Source: Rhizobacter sp. (GTDB lineage Bacteria > Pseudomonadota > Gammaproteobacteria > Burkholderiales > Burkholderiaceae_C). Taken from it: a DNA stretch of 10,053 nt. The translations under genes and the position numbers were made by a program. A model generated the notes under the pieces. The model did not search any database. It had not been told where the DNA came from and saw nothing but the letters and a program-made list of their open reading frames with translations. The stretch lies in NCBI GenBank assembly GCA_014380155.1, contig JACMKJ010000131.1:1-10053 (forward strand). The letters are read 5' to 3'. This document shows, piece by piece, positions 1 to 6,427 of this stretch. Numbering within the stretch: position 1 is the stretch's first letter; the number at the start of each line of letters is the position of its first letter.

Positions 1-447
1 CCGCGCGCGCCCGAAGCGCTGGTCGAGACCGCCGTACCGCCGCCCCCCATCCCCCGCGCTTTGGCACCGGCGCGCAAGGGGCGCCTGCTCTACATCGAAG
101 ACAACCCCGTCAACGTGTTGCTGATCGAAGAGCTGATCCGCATGCGCCCGGGCCTCACGCTCGAATCGGCCGGCACCGGCCTCGCAGGCGTGGCTCGTGC
201 GGCCGCGCTGCGACCCGACCTGATCCTGGTCGACATCCAGCTGCCCGACATCGACGGCTTCGAGGTGCTGCGCCAGATCAAGCTGCAACCAGAGACCGCG
301 CACATCGCCTGCATCGCCTTGTCGGCCAACGCGATGCCGAACGACATTGCCCGCGCCACCGCCGCCGGCTTCAGCGATTACTGGACCAAGCCGATCGACT
401 TCGGCCACTTTCTGGGCGCGCTGGACAAGCGTTTCCCGGCGTCTTGA
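1..447 (+). CDS. Hybrid sensor histidine kinase, C-terminal receiver domain (5' partial)
   Basis: The frame is open from the first base, so the gene starts upstream and only the last 148 residues are seen. Numbering from the window edge, residues 1-25 are a proline-rich linker and residues about 27-145 are a complete CheY-like receiver domain. The domain shows the acidic pair in YIEDN (Glu33, Asp34), the phospho-acceptor Asp77 in LVDIQLPD, the Ser of the ALSANA switch strand, and Lys130 in TKPI. Receivers of this type accept a phosphoryl group from a histidine kinase. The linker and the YIEDNPVN start are usual for receivers fused to the C-terminus of PAS-type hybrid kinases, so a membrane or cytosolic hybrid kinase is inferred; the kinase part is not visible. 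An internal TTG at 61 could be mistaken for a start, but the linker runs through it without a stop. A separate multi-domain response regulator is the alternative. Confidence 0.85.
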   Translation, partial: PRAPEALVETAVPPPPIPRALAPARKGRLLYIEDNPVNVLLIEELIRMRPGLTLESAGTGLAGVARAAALRPDLILVDIQLPDIDGFEVLRQIKLQPETAHIACIALSANAMPNDIARATAAGFSDYWTKPIDFGHFLGALDKRFPAS

Positions 448-472
448 CACGTTCCTAACGCGCGCGTAACGC
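444..472 (+). promoter_or_regulatory. Candidate sigma-70 promoter for the S8 protease operon
   Basis: TTGACA at 444-449 matches the -35 consensus perfectly and overlaps the stop codon of the upstream kinase gene. A 17-nt spacer leads to TAACGC at 467-472, which is a poor -10 element (only the first two bases match). If used, transcription would begin near 479-482, immediately before the inverted repeat at 485. That fit is the main reason to take it seriously. The weak -10 suggests either an activator-dependent promoter or a chance match. Confidence 0.33.
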
Positions 473-539
473 CACGCGGCTCAAGCTGTCACCGGCATCA
501 CCTCAGTGAGGGGGTGCCGCAGCCTCCTCCTCAATGCGT

Positions 540-546
540 AGGAGGG
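540..546 (+). promoter_or_regulatory. Near-perfect Shine-Dalgarno inside the leader RNA
   Basis: AGGAGGG lies 4-5 nt before the ATG at 551, which is an ideal distance. It forms the 3' arm of P3, pairing with the CCTCCT at 526-531, so it would be masked whenever P3 forms. It is stronger than the ribosome binding site of the protease gene itself. Confidence 0.4.
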
Positions 547-550
547 CGTC

Positions 551-565
551 ATGAACCTAACGTGA
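551..565 (+). CDS. Possible four-codon leader peptide (MNLT)
   Basis: ATG AAC CTA ACG TGA is a minimal open reading frame directly behind the AGGAGGG at 540-546. It sits in the single-stranded linker and P1 3' arm of the candidate leader RNA, and ends 69 nt before the protease start codon. A ribosome on it would open P3 and P1. It contains CTA, a leucine codon that is rare in genes this GC-rich. A mini-ORF could couple translation to leader folding, but five codons including the stop can easily arise by chance, so this is a tentative call. Confidence 0.25.
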   Translation: MNLT

Positions 566-577
566 CAGCATGGCGGA

Positions 578-608
578 TCGCTCGGTGGGCCACCCACCGT
601 CGCAGCGA
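578..608 (+). other. Long GC-rich hairpin upstream of the protease start
   Basis: The inner stem is a perfect 7 bp, 583-589 with 593-599, around a CCA triloop. An outer perfect 5 bp, 578-582 with 604-608, extends it, with a 4-nt bulge at 600-603. It ends 15 nt before the protease ribosome binding site. No T-run follows, so it is not a classical intrinsic terminator. A 5' stabilising hairpin, an expression-platform element or an operator are possible readings. Confidence 0.5.
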
Positions 609-622
609 ACAAACATGCTCTC

Positions 623-631
623 GAAGGAAAG
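623..631 (+). promoter_or_regulatory. Ribosome binding site fixing the GTG start of the S8 protease
   Basis: GAAGGAAAG lies just upstream of GTG 635; the AAGGA core ends 6 nt before it. This, with a lipoprotein signal starting exactly at that codon, decides the start. The ATG at 615 is in another frame. Confidence 0.75.
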
Positions 632-634
632 ACC

Positions 635-3241
635 GTGTCCCGATTCAGCCCTGCCGCCCTGTTCGCCACCGTGTTCATCGCCTCTTGTGGCGGCAGCGGA
701 GGTGGCTCGCCACCTCCCCCACCACCCCCGCCAGCCACCTTCCAGGTGTCGGGCCAGATCCGGGCGACCGACAACACCGGGGTCGACAGCGACGTCAATG
801 ACCCGCTGGCCGCGTTTGCGGCGAACGACACAGCGGCCACGGCGCAACCCTTGCCGAACCCGGCTACCTTGGCCGGCTACGTCAACGTCGCCGGTTTTGG
901 CAGCCCCGGACGATCCACGGTGGCAGGCGACCGGATCGACGTCTTCCGCATCGACGCCACCCAGGGCCAGACGGTCTCGCTCGTCGTCGGCGACCCGACG
1001 GTGGGCGACCTCGATCTTTTCCTGCTCGATGAAAACGAGGATGTGATTGCAAGCTCCATTGGCACCGGACGGCTCGAATCGGTGCCCATCGCGGCCTCGG
1101 GTCGCTACTACGTGGCGGTCTACGCCGACAGCGGCCACGGCAACTACGTGCTGAGCCTGGGGCAACCCACGGCGGCGTCCGCCGATGCGAGCGCGGGCGG
1201 CGCCTTGCAGAGCAGCGCCGAGTTCGTGCCCGGTGAAATGATCGTGCGCTTCCGCCCGCAGGGCGCCACGGCGCTGCGCGTTGGCAGCCAGCGAGGTGCC
1301 AACAGCATCATGGCCGCCCAGGCACTCTCCAAGGTCGCGGGTGCGGACGATGGCGACTGGCTGGTCAAGCTCGACACCCCCCCCACCCACCTGGCCCAGG
1401 CGCGCGACAAGCCCCTGGCGCTGCGGCACAGCAGCAGCACCGCCGCCGTGGGCGCACTCTCGCAAACGCAGCTGAAGATCGCCACGCTCAGCGCCATCAA
1501 GCGCCTGCGCGCCGACCCCAACGTCGAGTACGCCGAGCCCAACTACATCCGCCGAGCCAAGGCGGTGCCCAACGACGAGTACTACCGCTTCCAGTGGCAC
1601 TACCCGCTGATCAACCTGCCCGCCGCGTGGGACATCACCACCGGCAGCAACACCGTCACCGTGGCCGTCATCGACACCGGCGTGCTGACGGGCCACCCCG
1701 ACCTGCAAGGCAAGCTCCTGCCCGGCTATGACTTCATCAGCAACATCGCTTCGGCGCGAGATGGCGATGGCCAGGACATCAACCCCGAGGACGAAGGCGA
1801 TGCCGAGACCCCCGGTGGCGGCAGCTCCTTCCACGGCACCCACGTGGCCGGCACCGTCGCGGCCGCCAGCAACGACGGCCGCGGTGTGGCCGGCGTGGCC
1901 TGGGGCGTGCGCATCATGCCGTTACGCGTGCTCGGCGCGGGCGGTGGCACCTCGTTCGACATCGCGCAGGCCGTGCTCTACGCCGCCCGCCTGGCCAACA
2001 GCTCGGGCACCCTGCCCGCGCAGCGCGCCGACATCATCAACCTCAGCCTGGGCGGCGGCGGCTCCTCGGCCGCCGAACAAAACGTCTACAACCAGGCCCG
2101 GGCTGCGGGGGTGATCATCGTCGCGGCGGCGGGCAACGAAGCCACGGCCACCCCGTCTTACCCCGCGTCGTACAACGGCGTGGTGTCGGTCAGCGCCGTC
2201 AGCATCAACCGCACGCTGGCGAGCTACTCCAACTTTGGCACCACGGTCGACGTCGCGGCCCCCGGTGGCGACGCGGGCGACGTGAACGGTGACGGTTATG
2301 TCGACCGGGTGCTCAGCACCTCGGCCGACGACAGCTCGGGCCAGGTCGAATACAACTACCAGTTCCAGAACGGCACCTCGATGGCTGCGCCACACGTGGC
2401 GGGCGTGTTTGCGCTGATGAAATCGGTCAACCCGGCGATCACCCCCGACAACATCGACACCTTGCTGGCGGCCGGCCGCCTGACCGTCGACCTCGGCGCC
2501 GCCGGGCGCGACAACAGCTTCGGCCACGGGCTGATCGACGCGCTGAAAGCCGTGCAGGCCGCGCAAAACATGGGCGGCACCGCGCCCGCCGTGCTGGTGG
2601 GCAGCGCCTCGGCGTTCAACTTCGCGCCGGGCAGCAGCAGCGACACCTTCACCGCGGCCAATGGCGGTGGTGGCACGCTGTCGGTCACCAGCGTGCAGCT
2701 GACACCCGCCGGCAGCTGGCTCAGCGTCACAGCACCCGCCGGCGCCTCGGGCCTGGGCACCTACACCGTGAACGTGAACCGCACCGGCCTCGCACCGGGC
2801 GCCTACTCGGGCAGCATCCGGCTGGTGTCGGCAGCCAACAGCGTGACCATTCCGGTGGTCCTGCAGGTGACTGCGGGAGGCACCACCACGAGCTCCAACC
2901 TCGGTCAGCAATACATCCTGCTGGTCAACGCCGACACGCTCGACACCGTCTACCAGGTCAGCGCGCGGCCCACCAACGGGGTCTACAACTTCCAGTTCAC
3001 CAACGTCGCGGCGGGCAACTACCGGTTGTTCGCCGGCAGCGACCCCAACAACGACGACGGCCTGTGCGACGTGGGCGAAGCCTGTGGTGCCTACGTCAGC
3101 CTCGACAGCCCGGGGCTGCTCACGATCAACGGCAACCGCAGCGGCCTGGACTTCTTCACCGGCTATGTGACGGCCATCGGCGCCGCCGCGCAAGGCCTGG
3201 CCCGGCCGGGGCAGGCCCTGCCGATCAAGCGCTTGCGCTAG
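635..3241 (+). CDS. S8 (subtilisin-family) serine protease, outer-membrane lipoprotein
   Basis: An 868-residue multidomain protease. A short signal ends in a lipobox IASC with Cys18, followed by Gly, which by the enterobacterial +2 rule suggests outer-membrane sorting. A Gly/Pro-rich tether follows. Residues about 80-177 resemble a PPC (bacterial pre-peptidase C-terminal) beta-domain (DRIDVFRI ... NYVLSLGQ). Residues about 196-310 look like an inhibitory prodomain (EFVPGEMIVRF ... NVEYAEPNY). The S8 domain spans about 315-645, with catalytic Asp347 (AVIDTG), His400 (HGTHVAG) and Ser582 (GTSMAAPHVAG), plus oxyanion Asn501 (AAGNEA), so it should be active. Residues about 648-748 resemble a BACON-like beta-sandwich. 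The tail (752-868) contains a Cys811/Cys817 pair and a GEACGAY motif I associate with proteobacterial S8 peptidases. A PPC-like domain ahead of the protease is unusual for that name. The likely role is proteolysis at the cell surface; the substrate is unknown. It probably shares an operon with the PrcB-like lipoprotein 9 bp downstream. Confidence 0.93.
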   Translation: MSRFSPAALFATVFIASCGGSGGGSPPPPPPPPATFQVSGQIRATDNTGVDSDVNDPLAAFAANDTAATAQPLPNPATLAGYVNVAGFGSPGRSTVAGDRIDVFRIDATQGQTVSLVVGDPTVGDLDLFLLDENEDVIASSIGTGRLESVPIAASGRYYVAVYADSGHGNYVLSLGQPTAASADASAGGALQSSAEFVPGEMIVRFRPQGATALRVGSQRGANSIMAAQALSKVAGADDGDWLVKLDTPPTHLAQARDKPLALRHSSSTAAVGALSQTQLKIATLSAIKRLRADPNVEYAEPNYIRRAKAVPNDEYYRFQWHYPLINLPAAWDITTGSNTVTVAVIDTGVLTGHPDLQGKLLPGYDFISNIASARDGDGQDINPEDEGDAETPGGGSSFHGTHVAGTVAAASNDGRGVAGVAWGVRIMPLRVLGAGGGTSFDIAQAVLYAARLANSSGTLPAQRADIINLSLGGGGSSAAEQNVYNQARAAGVIIVAAAGNEATATPSYPASYNGVVSVSAVSINRTLASYSNFGTTVDVAAPGGDAGDVNGDGYVDRVLSTSADDSSGQVEYNYQFQNGTSMAAPHVAGVFALMKSVNPAITPDNIDTLLAAGRLTVDLGAAGRDNSFGHGLIDALKAVQAAQNMGGTAPAVLVGSASAFNFAPGSSSDTFTAANGGGGTLSVTSVQLTPAGSWLSVTAPAGASGLGTYTVNVNRTGLAPGAYSGSIRLVSAANSVTIPVVLQVTAGGTTTSSNLGQQYILLVNADTLDTVYQVSARPTNGVYNFQFTNVAAGNYRLFAGSDPNNDDGLCDVGEACGAYVSLDSPGLLTINGNRSGLDFFTGYVTAIGAAAQGLARPGQALPIKRLR

Positions 3242-3250
3242 GCTGCGGCC

Positions 3251-3766
3251 ATGACAAACCGAACCAACCCACCGCATTCGCTCGCCCTCGGCCTGGGGGC
3301 CGCCCTGCTGCTTGGCGCGTGCCAGGCGCAGGCGCCGCAAGCTGCGCCTCGCGAGGCAGGCCTCGACCTGCAGACGCTGCACGCCGGCAACTTGTGCGGC
3401 ACCGAGCAGACTTCACTGCGCCCGGTGGCCGACGCGGCGGCGCTGGCACGCATCGTCACCCCGGCCCACATCCTGGGCGCCACGCCCAAGACCATCGCGG
3501 TCGACTTCTCGCGCCGCTCCGTGTTTCAACTCTCGATGGGGCAGCAGCCGAACACCGGCTCCGCGCTGGGCGTCAACGCCGCCAGCGTCGACGCTCAGCG
3601 CTTGACGGTGAATGCGGTGTGGCAGCTGCCCGAGCCCGGGCGCATGTACGCCATGATGGTCACGCAGCCCTGCGTGGTCTTCAGCCTGCCGCGCGGTGAC
3701 TACCGCTCGGCGCGTGTGGTCGACCAGAACGGCCAGCAAAGGCTGGCCGTCGAGCTGGCGAAATAA
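3251..3766 (+). CDS. Small lipoprotein, probable PrcB-family protease partner
   Basis: A 171-residue protein with a lipoprotein signal ending in LLGAC (Cys24, then Gln). The mature part carries two further cysteines, Cys49 and Cys141, which could form a disulfide. Residues about 82-150 have the pattern I associate with the PrcB C-terminal domain: a beta-strand (TIAVDF), a turn with MGQQPNTGSALGV (96-108), a strand with basic and hydrophobic alternation, and TQPCVVFSLPRGDY near the end. The PrcB assignment is from memory of the family pattern and is moderate. In Treponema denticola, PrcB is a lipoprotein that associates with and stabilises the subtilisin-family PrtP protease complex (dentilisin). 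Here the gene starts 9 bp after the S8 lipoprotein gene, on the same strand and without a clear ribosome binding site, which suggests translational coupling and a partner role. It converges on the M3 peptidase gene, with only 3 bp between the stop codons. Confidence 0.75.
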   Translation: MTNRTNPPHSLALGLGAALLLGACQAQAPQAAPREAGLDLQTLHAGNLCGTEQTSLRPVADAAALARIVTPAHILGATPKTIAVDFSRRSVFQLSMGQQPNTGSALGVNAASVDAQRLTVNAVWQLPEPGRMYAMMVTQPCVVFSLPRGDYRSARVVDQNGQQRLAVELAK

Positions 3767-3769
3767 CGG

Positions 3770-5851
3770 CTACTGCGCAGCGTCGGCTTCGAGCAGGCCA
3801 CGCTCGCGCAGCATCGGCTGCACCAGCGGGTCGCGCCCACGGAAGGCGCGGTAGGCCTCACGCGGCTCGCGGCTGTTGCCGCTCGAGTAGATGAACTGCC
3901 GCAGGCGCTGCGCCACCGATGCATCGAAGGGGTTGCCCGCCTCGGTGAAGGCGTCGTAGCCGTCGGCGTCGAGCACCTCGGCCCACAGATAGACGTAGTA
4001 GCCCGCCGCATAACCCGAGCCGGCAAACAGGTGCTGGAAGTGCGCCAGCCGGTGGTTCATGCCCACCGCCGCCGGCAAGCCCATGCGTGCAATCTCGGCC
4101 TGCTCGAAGTGGGTGATGTCCGGGCCTTCGGCATCGGTGAGCGCATGCGCGGCCATGTCGACACGTGCCGAGGCCACATAACGCACCGTCTCGTAACCCT
4201 GGTTGAAGCGGTTCGCTTCTTCGAGCCGCGTGATCAGCTCGTCGGGTATCGGCTCGTTGGTCAGGTGGTGGCGGGCGTGCTGCTTGAGCACCGCGCGCTC
4301 GCTCAGCCAATGTTCGAAGAGTTGCGACGGCAGCTCGACAAAGTCGCGCAGCACGTTGGTGCCCGACAGGCGCTCGTAGGTCACGCTCGACAGCAGGCCA
4401 TGCAGGCCGTGGCCGAACTCGTGGAACAACGTGCGCGCGTCGTCAAAGCTCAACAGCGTGGGCTCACCCGGCGCGCCCTTGGCGAAGTTGTTGTTGTTGA
4501 CGACGATGGGCAGCACACCCTCGGTCGGCGAGCCGCTGTTGCGCGACTGGTTGCGAAACAGCGACATCCACGCGCCGCTGCGCTTGCTGGGACGGGCGAA
4601 GTTGTCGTGCAGGAAGATGCCGACCAGGCTGTCGTCGGCGGCCTGCCGCACCTCATACACCTGCACGTCGGGGTGGTAGGCGTGCAGGTCGGGGCGCGCG
4701 GTGAAGCGCACGCCAAACAAACGTTGTGCACAGTCGAATACCGCGTCGACCATGCGGTTGAGCGGGAAGTAGGGCTTGATGGCCGCTTCGTCGAGGTCGT
4801 AGCGGGCCTGGCGCACTTTCTCGGCGTAGTAACGCCAGTCCCAGGCTTCGATTTGAAGCGACTCGCCGCGCGACAAGGCCAGCGCTTGCAAGGCTTGCTG
4901 TTCGGCCTCGGCGCGCTCACGGGCCGGCGCCCACACCTGCTGCAGCAGGTCGCTCACGGCGGCTTGCGTGCCGGCCATGGTGTCAGCCAAGGCGTAATCG
5001 GCATAACTCGCGTAACCATGCAGGCGCGCCTGCTCGCGCCGCAGCGTGAGGATCTCGCGCGCCACCGGGCGGTTGTCGTGCGCGCCGTCGTGCTCGCCGC
5101 GTGACACCCAGGCGCGCCAGGCCTGCTCGCGCAAGTCGCGCCGGTCAGAGAAGGTGAGAAAGGGCACGATGTGCGAGCGCGAGAGCGTGATCACGTGGCC
5201 CTCGGTCACGCCACGGTCGGAGGCGGCTTGCCTCGCAGCGGCGCGCACGAAATCGGGCAGGCCGACCAGGTCGCGCTCGTCGCGCAGCACCAGGCGGTAG
5301 GCCGACTCATCGGCCAGCACGTTCTGGCTGAAGCGCGTGGTCAGCTCGGCCAGGCGTTGCATCACCTGCGCATAACGCTTTTGCGCCACGTCGCCGAGCT
5401 TGGCACCGGCACGCACGAAGTCGAGGTGAAAGCGCTCCAGCAAACGGGTCTGCTCGGGCGAGAGGCCCAGCGTGTGGCGTTGCGCTTGCAAGGCGTCCAT
5501 GCGCTGGAACAAACGCGCATTCATGTAGACGACGCTGTTGTGCGCGGCCAGTGGCGCAGCCATCTCGCGCTCCACCGCCTGCAGCTCGGGCGAGGTTTCG
5601 CTGGCGGTGAGGTTGTAGAACAGCGCCTCGATGCGCGCCATCAGCCGGCCGCTGCGGTCGAACGCGGCCACGGTGTTGTCGAATGTGGGGGCTTGGGGCA
5701 ACGCCGCGATGGCGTCGATGTCGGCCAGGTGCTGCGCGATGGCGGCGTCAAACGCCGGCTTGAAATGTTCGGCGCGAACCTCGGCGAAAGGGGGCAGCCC
5801 GTGCGGGGTATTCCACGGCTGCACCAACGGGTTGCTTGTGGCAAGTGTCAT
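3770..5851 (-). CDS. dcp: M3 zinc metallopeptidase, peptidyl-dipeptidase Dcp-like
   Basis: A 693-residue protein, close to E. coli Dcp (681). The M3 zinc site is intact: His477-Glu478-Phe-Gly-His481, with the third ligand Glu506 in RDFVELPSQ, 25 residues further on as in the family. Dcp-type landmarks run along the chain: a PFAEVRAEHFKPAF-like start, WDWRYYAEKVR (from Trp337), YDLDEAAIKPYF, YHPDVQVYEV, SGTN-RDFVE, and GYAAGYYVYLW near 610-620. No signal peptide is seen, so it should be cytosolic, where Dcp enzymes remove C-terminal dipeptides from oligopeptides during peptide turnover. AGAGAAG lies just upstream of the ATG at 5851 and supports this start. Oligopeptidase A (prlC) is the close alternative; the WDW and YHPDV segments read more like Dcp. 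It lies 69 bp downstream of the coiled-coil gene on the same strand, with hairpins between them, so co-transcription is uncertain. Confidence 0.92.
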   Translation of the reverse strand: MTLATSNPLVQPWNTPHGLPPFAEVRAEHFKPAFDAAIAQHLADIDAIAALPQAPTFDNTVAAFDRSGRLMARIEALFYNLTASETSPELQAVEREMAAPLAAHNSVVYMNARLFQRMDALQAQRHTLGLSPEQTRLLERFHLDFVRAGAKLGDVAQKRYAQVMQRLAELTTRFSQNVLADESAYRLVLRDERDLVGLPDFVRAAARQAASDRGVTEGHVITLSRSHIVPFLTFSDRRDLREQAWRAWVSRGEHDGAHDNRPVAREILTLRREQARLHGYASYADYALADTMAGTQAAVSDLLQQVWAPARERAEAEQQALQALALSRGESLQIEAWDWRYYAEKVRQARYDLDEAAIKPYFPLNRMVDAVFDCAQRLFGVRFTARPDLHAYHPDVQVYEVRQAADDSLVGIFLHDNFARPSKRSGAWMSLFRNQSRNSGSPTEGVLPIVVNNNNFAKGAPGEPTLLSFDDARTLFHEFGHGLHGLLSSVTYERLSGTNVLRDFVELPSQLFEHWLSERAVLKQHARHHLTNEPIPDELITRLEEANRFNQGYETVRYVASARVDMAAHALTDAEGPDITHFEQAEIARMGLPAAVGMNHRLAHFQHLFAGSGYAAGYYVYLWAEVLDADGYDAFTEAGNPFDASVAQRLRQFIYSSGNSREPREAYRAFRGRDPLVQPMLRERGLLEADAAQ

Positions 5852-5883
5852 GGTGCTTCTCTGGTTGGGAGACGCGCCGATTC

Positions 5884-5908
5884 TAGGGGCCGGCTTTCAA
5901 CGGCCCTA
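5884..5908 (-). terminator. Possible terminator hairpin after the coiled-coil protein gene
   Basis: Arms 5884-5892 and 5901-5908 pair over eight positions with a single-G bulge and an 8-nt loop. A second small palindrome, CCCCTAAGGGG (5909-5919), abuts it on the side nearer the coiled-coil stop codon. No T-run follows on the minus strand, so intrinsic termination is doubtful; it may only attenuate read-through into the M3 peptidase gene. Confidence 0.3.
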
Positions 5909-5920
5909 CCCCTAAGGGGA

Positions 5921-6427
5921 TCACTTGCCGGCCTTGATGTCCTTGTAGTCGTCTTCCAGGTAGCGGCGGCCGTCGCAGCCCTTGGCATAGCTGGCGCGCT
6001 CGGCGTTCAGGGTTTCAACCTGGGCGTTGAAGGCCGGCACACGAGCCTCGTAGTCATCGATCCGTTTGTCATGCCCCTGCGCCCTGGCCACATAGGCTTC
6101 GATGGCCTCCTTGTTGGTGCGGTCAACACCCGGCAGGTCGTTCTTCAGCGCTGCGGCTTCTCGATCGATGTCCGCACGCTCGGCGGTGAGCTGCGCCTTC
6201 GCCTTTTCAGCTTCTTCATTGCCTGCCTGGATGCGCGCCTGCTGCGCCATGCAGGCGCGCAACTGGGCCACGCTCAGGATCGGCCCGCCGGCCTTGCCAC
6301 CGCCGAGCGTGCCTTCACGCGTTTTGGGCGGCGCCGCATGAAGTGATGCGGCGGCCAGCGCGAGGCCGGCAGCAAGCAGCGGCATGAGACGGCGGTTCAA
6401 GCTGGCGGAGAGGGTCACAAAGCGCAT
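5921..6427 (-). CDS. Periplasmic coiled-coil protein of unknown function
   Basis: A 168-residue protein. The ATG at 6427 is chosen because GAAGGAA lies at good distance upstream and a clear Sec signal follows (NRR, then a Leu/Ala-rich core, likely cut after SLHA near residue 31). Longer open frame upstream to 6766 lacks these signs and overlaps the thioesterase gene. After a Gly-rich stretch, residues about 53-150 are charged and helical (long runs of Ala, Glu, Lys, Arg with heptad-like hydrophobics), broken near NDLPG, so a helical hairpin is likely. Cys59 and Cys151 flank the helical part and could be joined by a disulfide in the periplasm. The end RRYLEDDYKDIKAGK resembles small Burkholderiales proteins that I know only as hypothetical. 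It is divergent from the thioesterase gene and 69 bp ahead of the M3 peptidase gene. No function is assigned. Confidence 0.8.
   Translation of the reverse strand: MRFVTLSASLNRRLMPLLAAGLALAAASLHAAPPKTREGTLGGGKAGGPILSVAQLRACMAQQARIQAGNEEAEKAKAQLTAERADIDREAAALKNDLPGVDRTNKEAIEAYVARAQGHDKRIDDYEARVPAFNAQVETLNAERASYAKGCDGRRYLEDDYKDIKAGK

Larger units (their letters stand above)
485..569 (+). ncRNA. Candidate structured leader RNA (three-way junction)
   Basis: Paper folding gives a compact closed junction. P1 is a perfect 8-bp stem, 485-492 with 562-569. P2 is a hairpin at 493-519: twelve-position stem with one A-G mismatch (500/512), one U-G wobble (498/514) and an AGU loop, directly abutting P1. 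P3 is a hairpin at 522-547: three plus five pairs with a 2-nt bulge and an 8-nt loop. P2 and P3 are separated by 2 nt, and a 14-nt single strand (548-561) joins P3 to P1. The wobble pairs are U-G on the plus strand and would be A-C mismatches on the minus strand, which favours plus-strand RNA. The layout is like a riboswitch aptamer or other cis-regulatory leader. I do not recognise the family, and no ligand or function is claimed. Covariation has not been tested. Confidence 0.4.

Noticed and set aside
454..562. Two CCTAACG copies (454-460, 556-562) suggesting an integron attC site or direct-repeat insertion
   Set aside because: Both copies have the same orientation, whereas attC needs inverted core sites, and there is no cassette or integrase nearby.
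485..569. Hammerhead-type self-cleaving ribozyme as an explanation of the three-way junction
   Set aside because: The conserved CUGANGA and GAAA core sequences are absent on both strands.
485..569. MITE-like element from the terminal 8-bp inverted repeats
   Set aside because: No flanking target-site duplication is visible and the element is only 85 bp; a folded leader explains it better, though copy number was not searched.
557..1843. Minus-strand open frame of 428 codons across the leader and 5' half of the S8 gene
   Set aside because: Shadow of the S8 reading frame; low-complexity product without a motif or a ribosome binding site I can support.
1922..3382. Minus-strand open frame of 486 codons opposite the S8 gene
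   Set aside because: Antisense shadow with Ala/Gly/Val/Arg-rich sequence and no family resemblance.
4031..6346. Two long plus-strand open frames (357 and 391 codons) antisense to the M3 peptidase and coiled-coil genes
   Set aside because: The minus-strand proteins have clear catalytic motifs, RBS and signal peptide; the antisense products have no recognisable domain.
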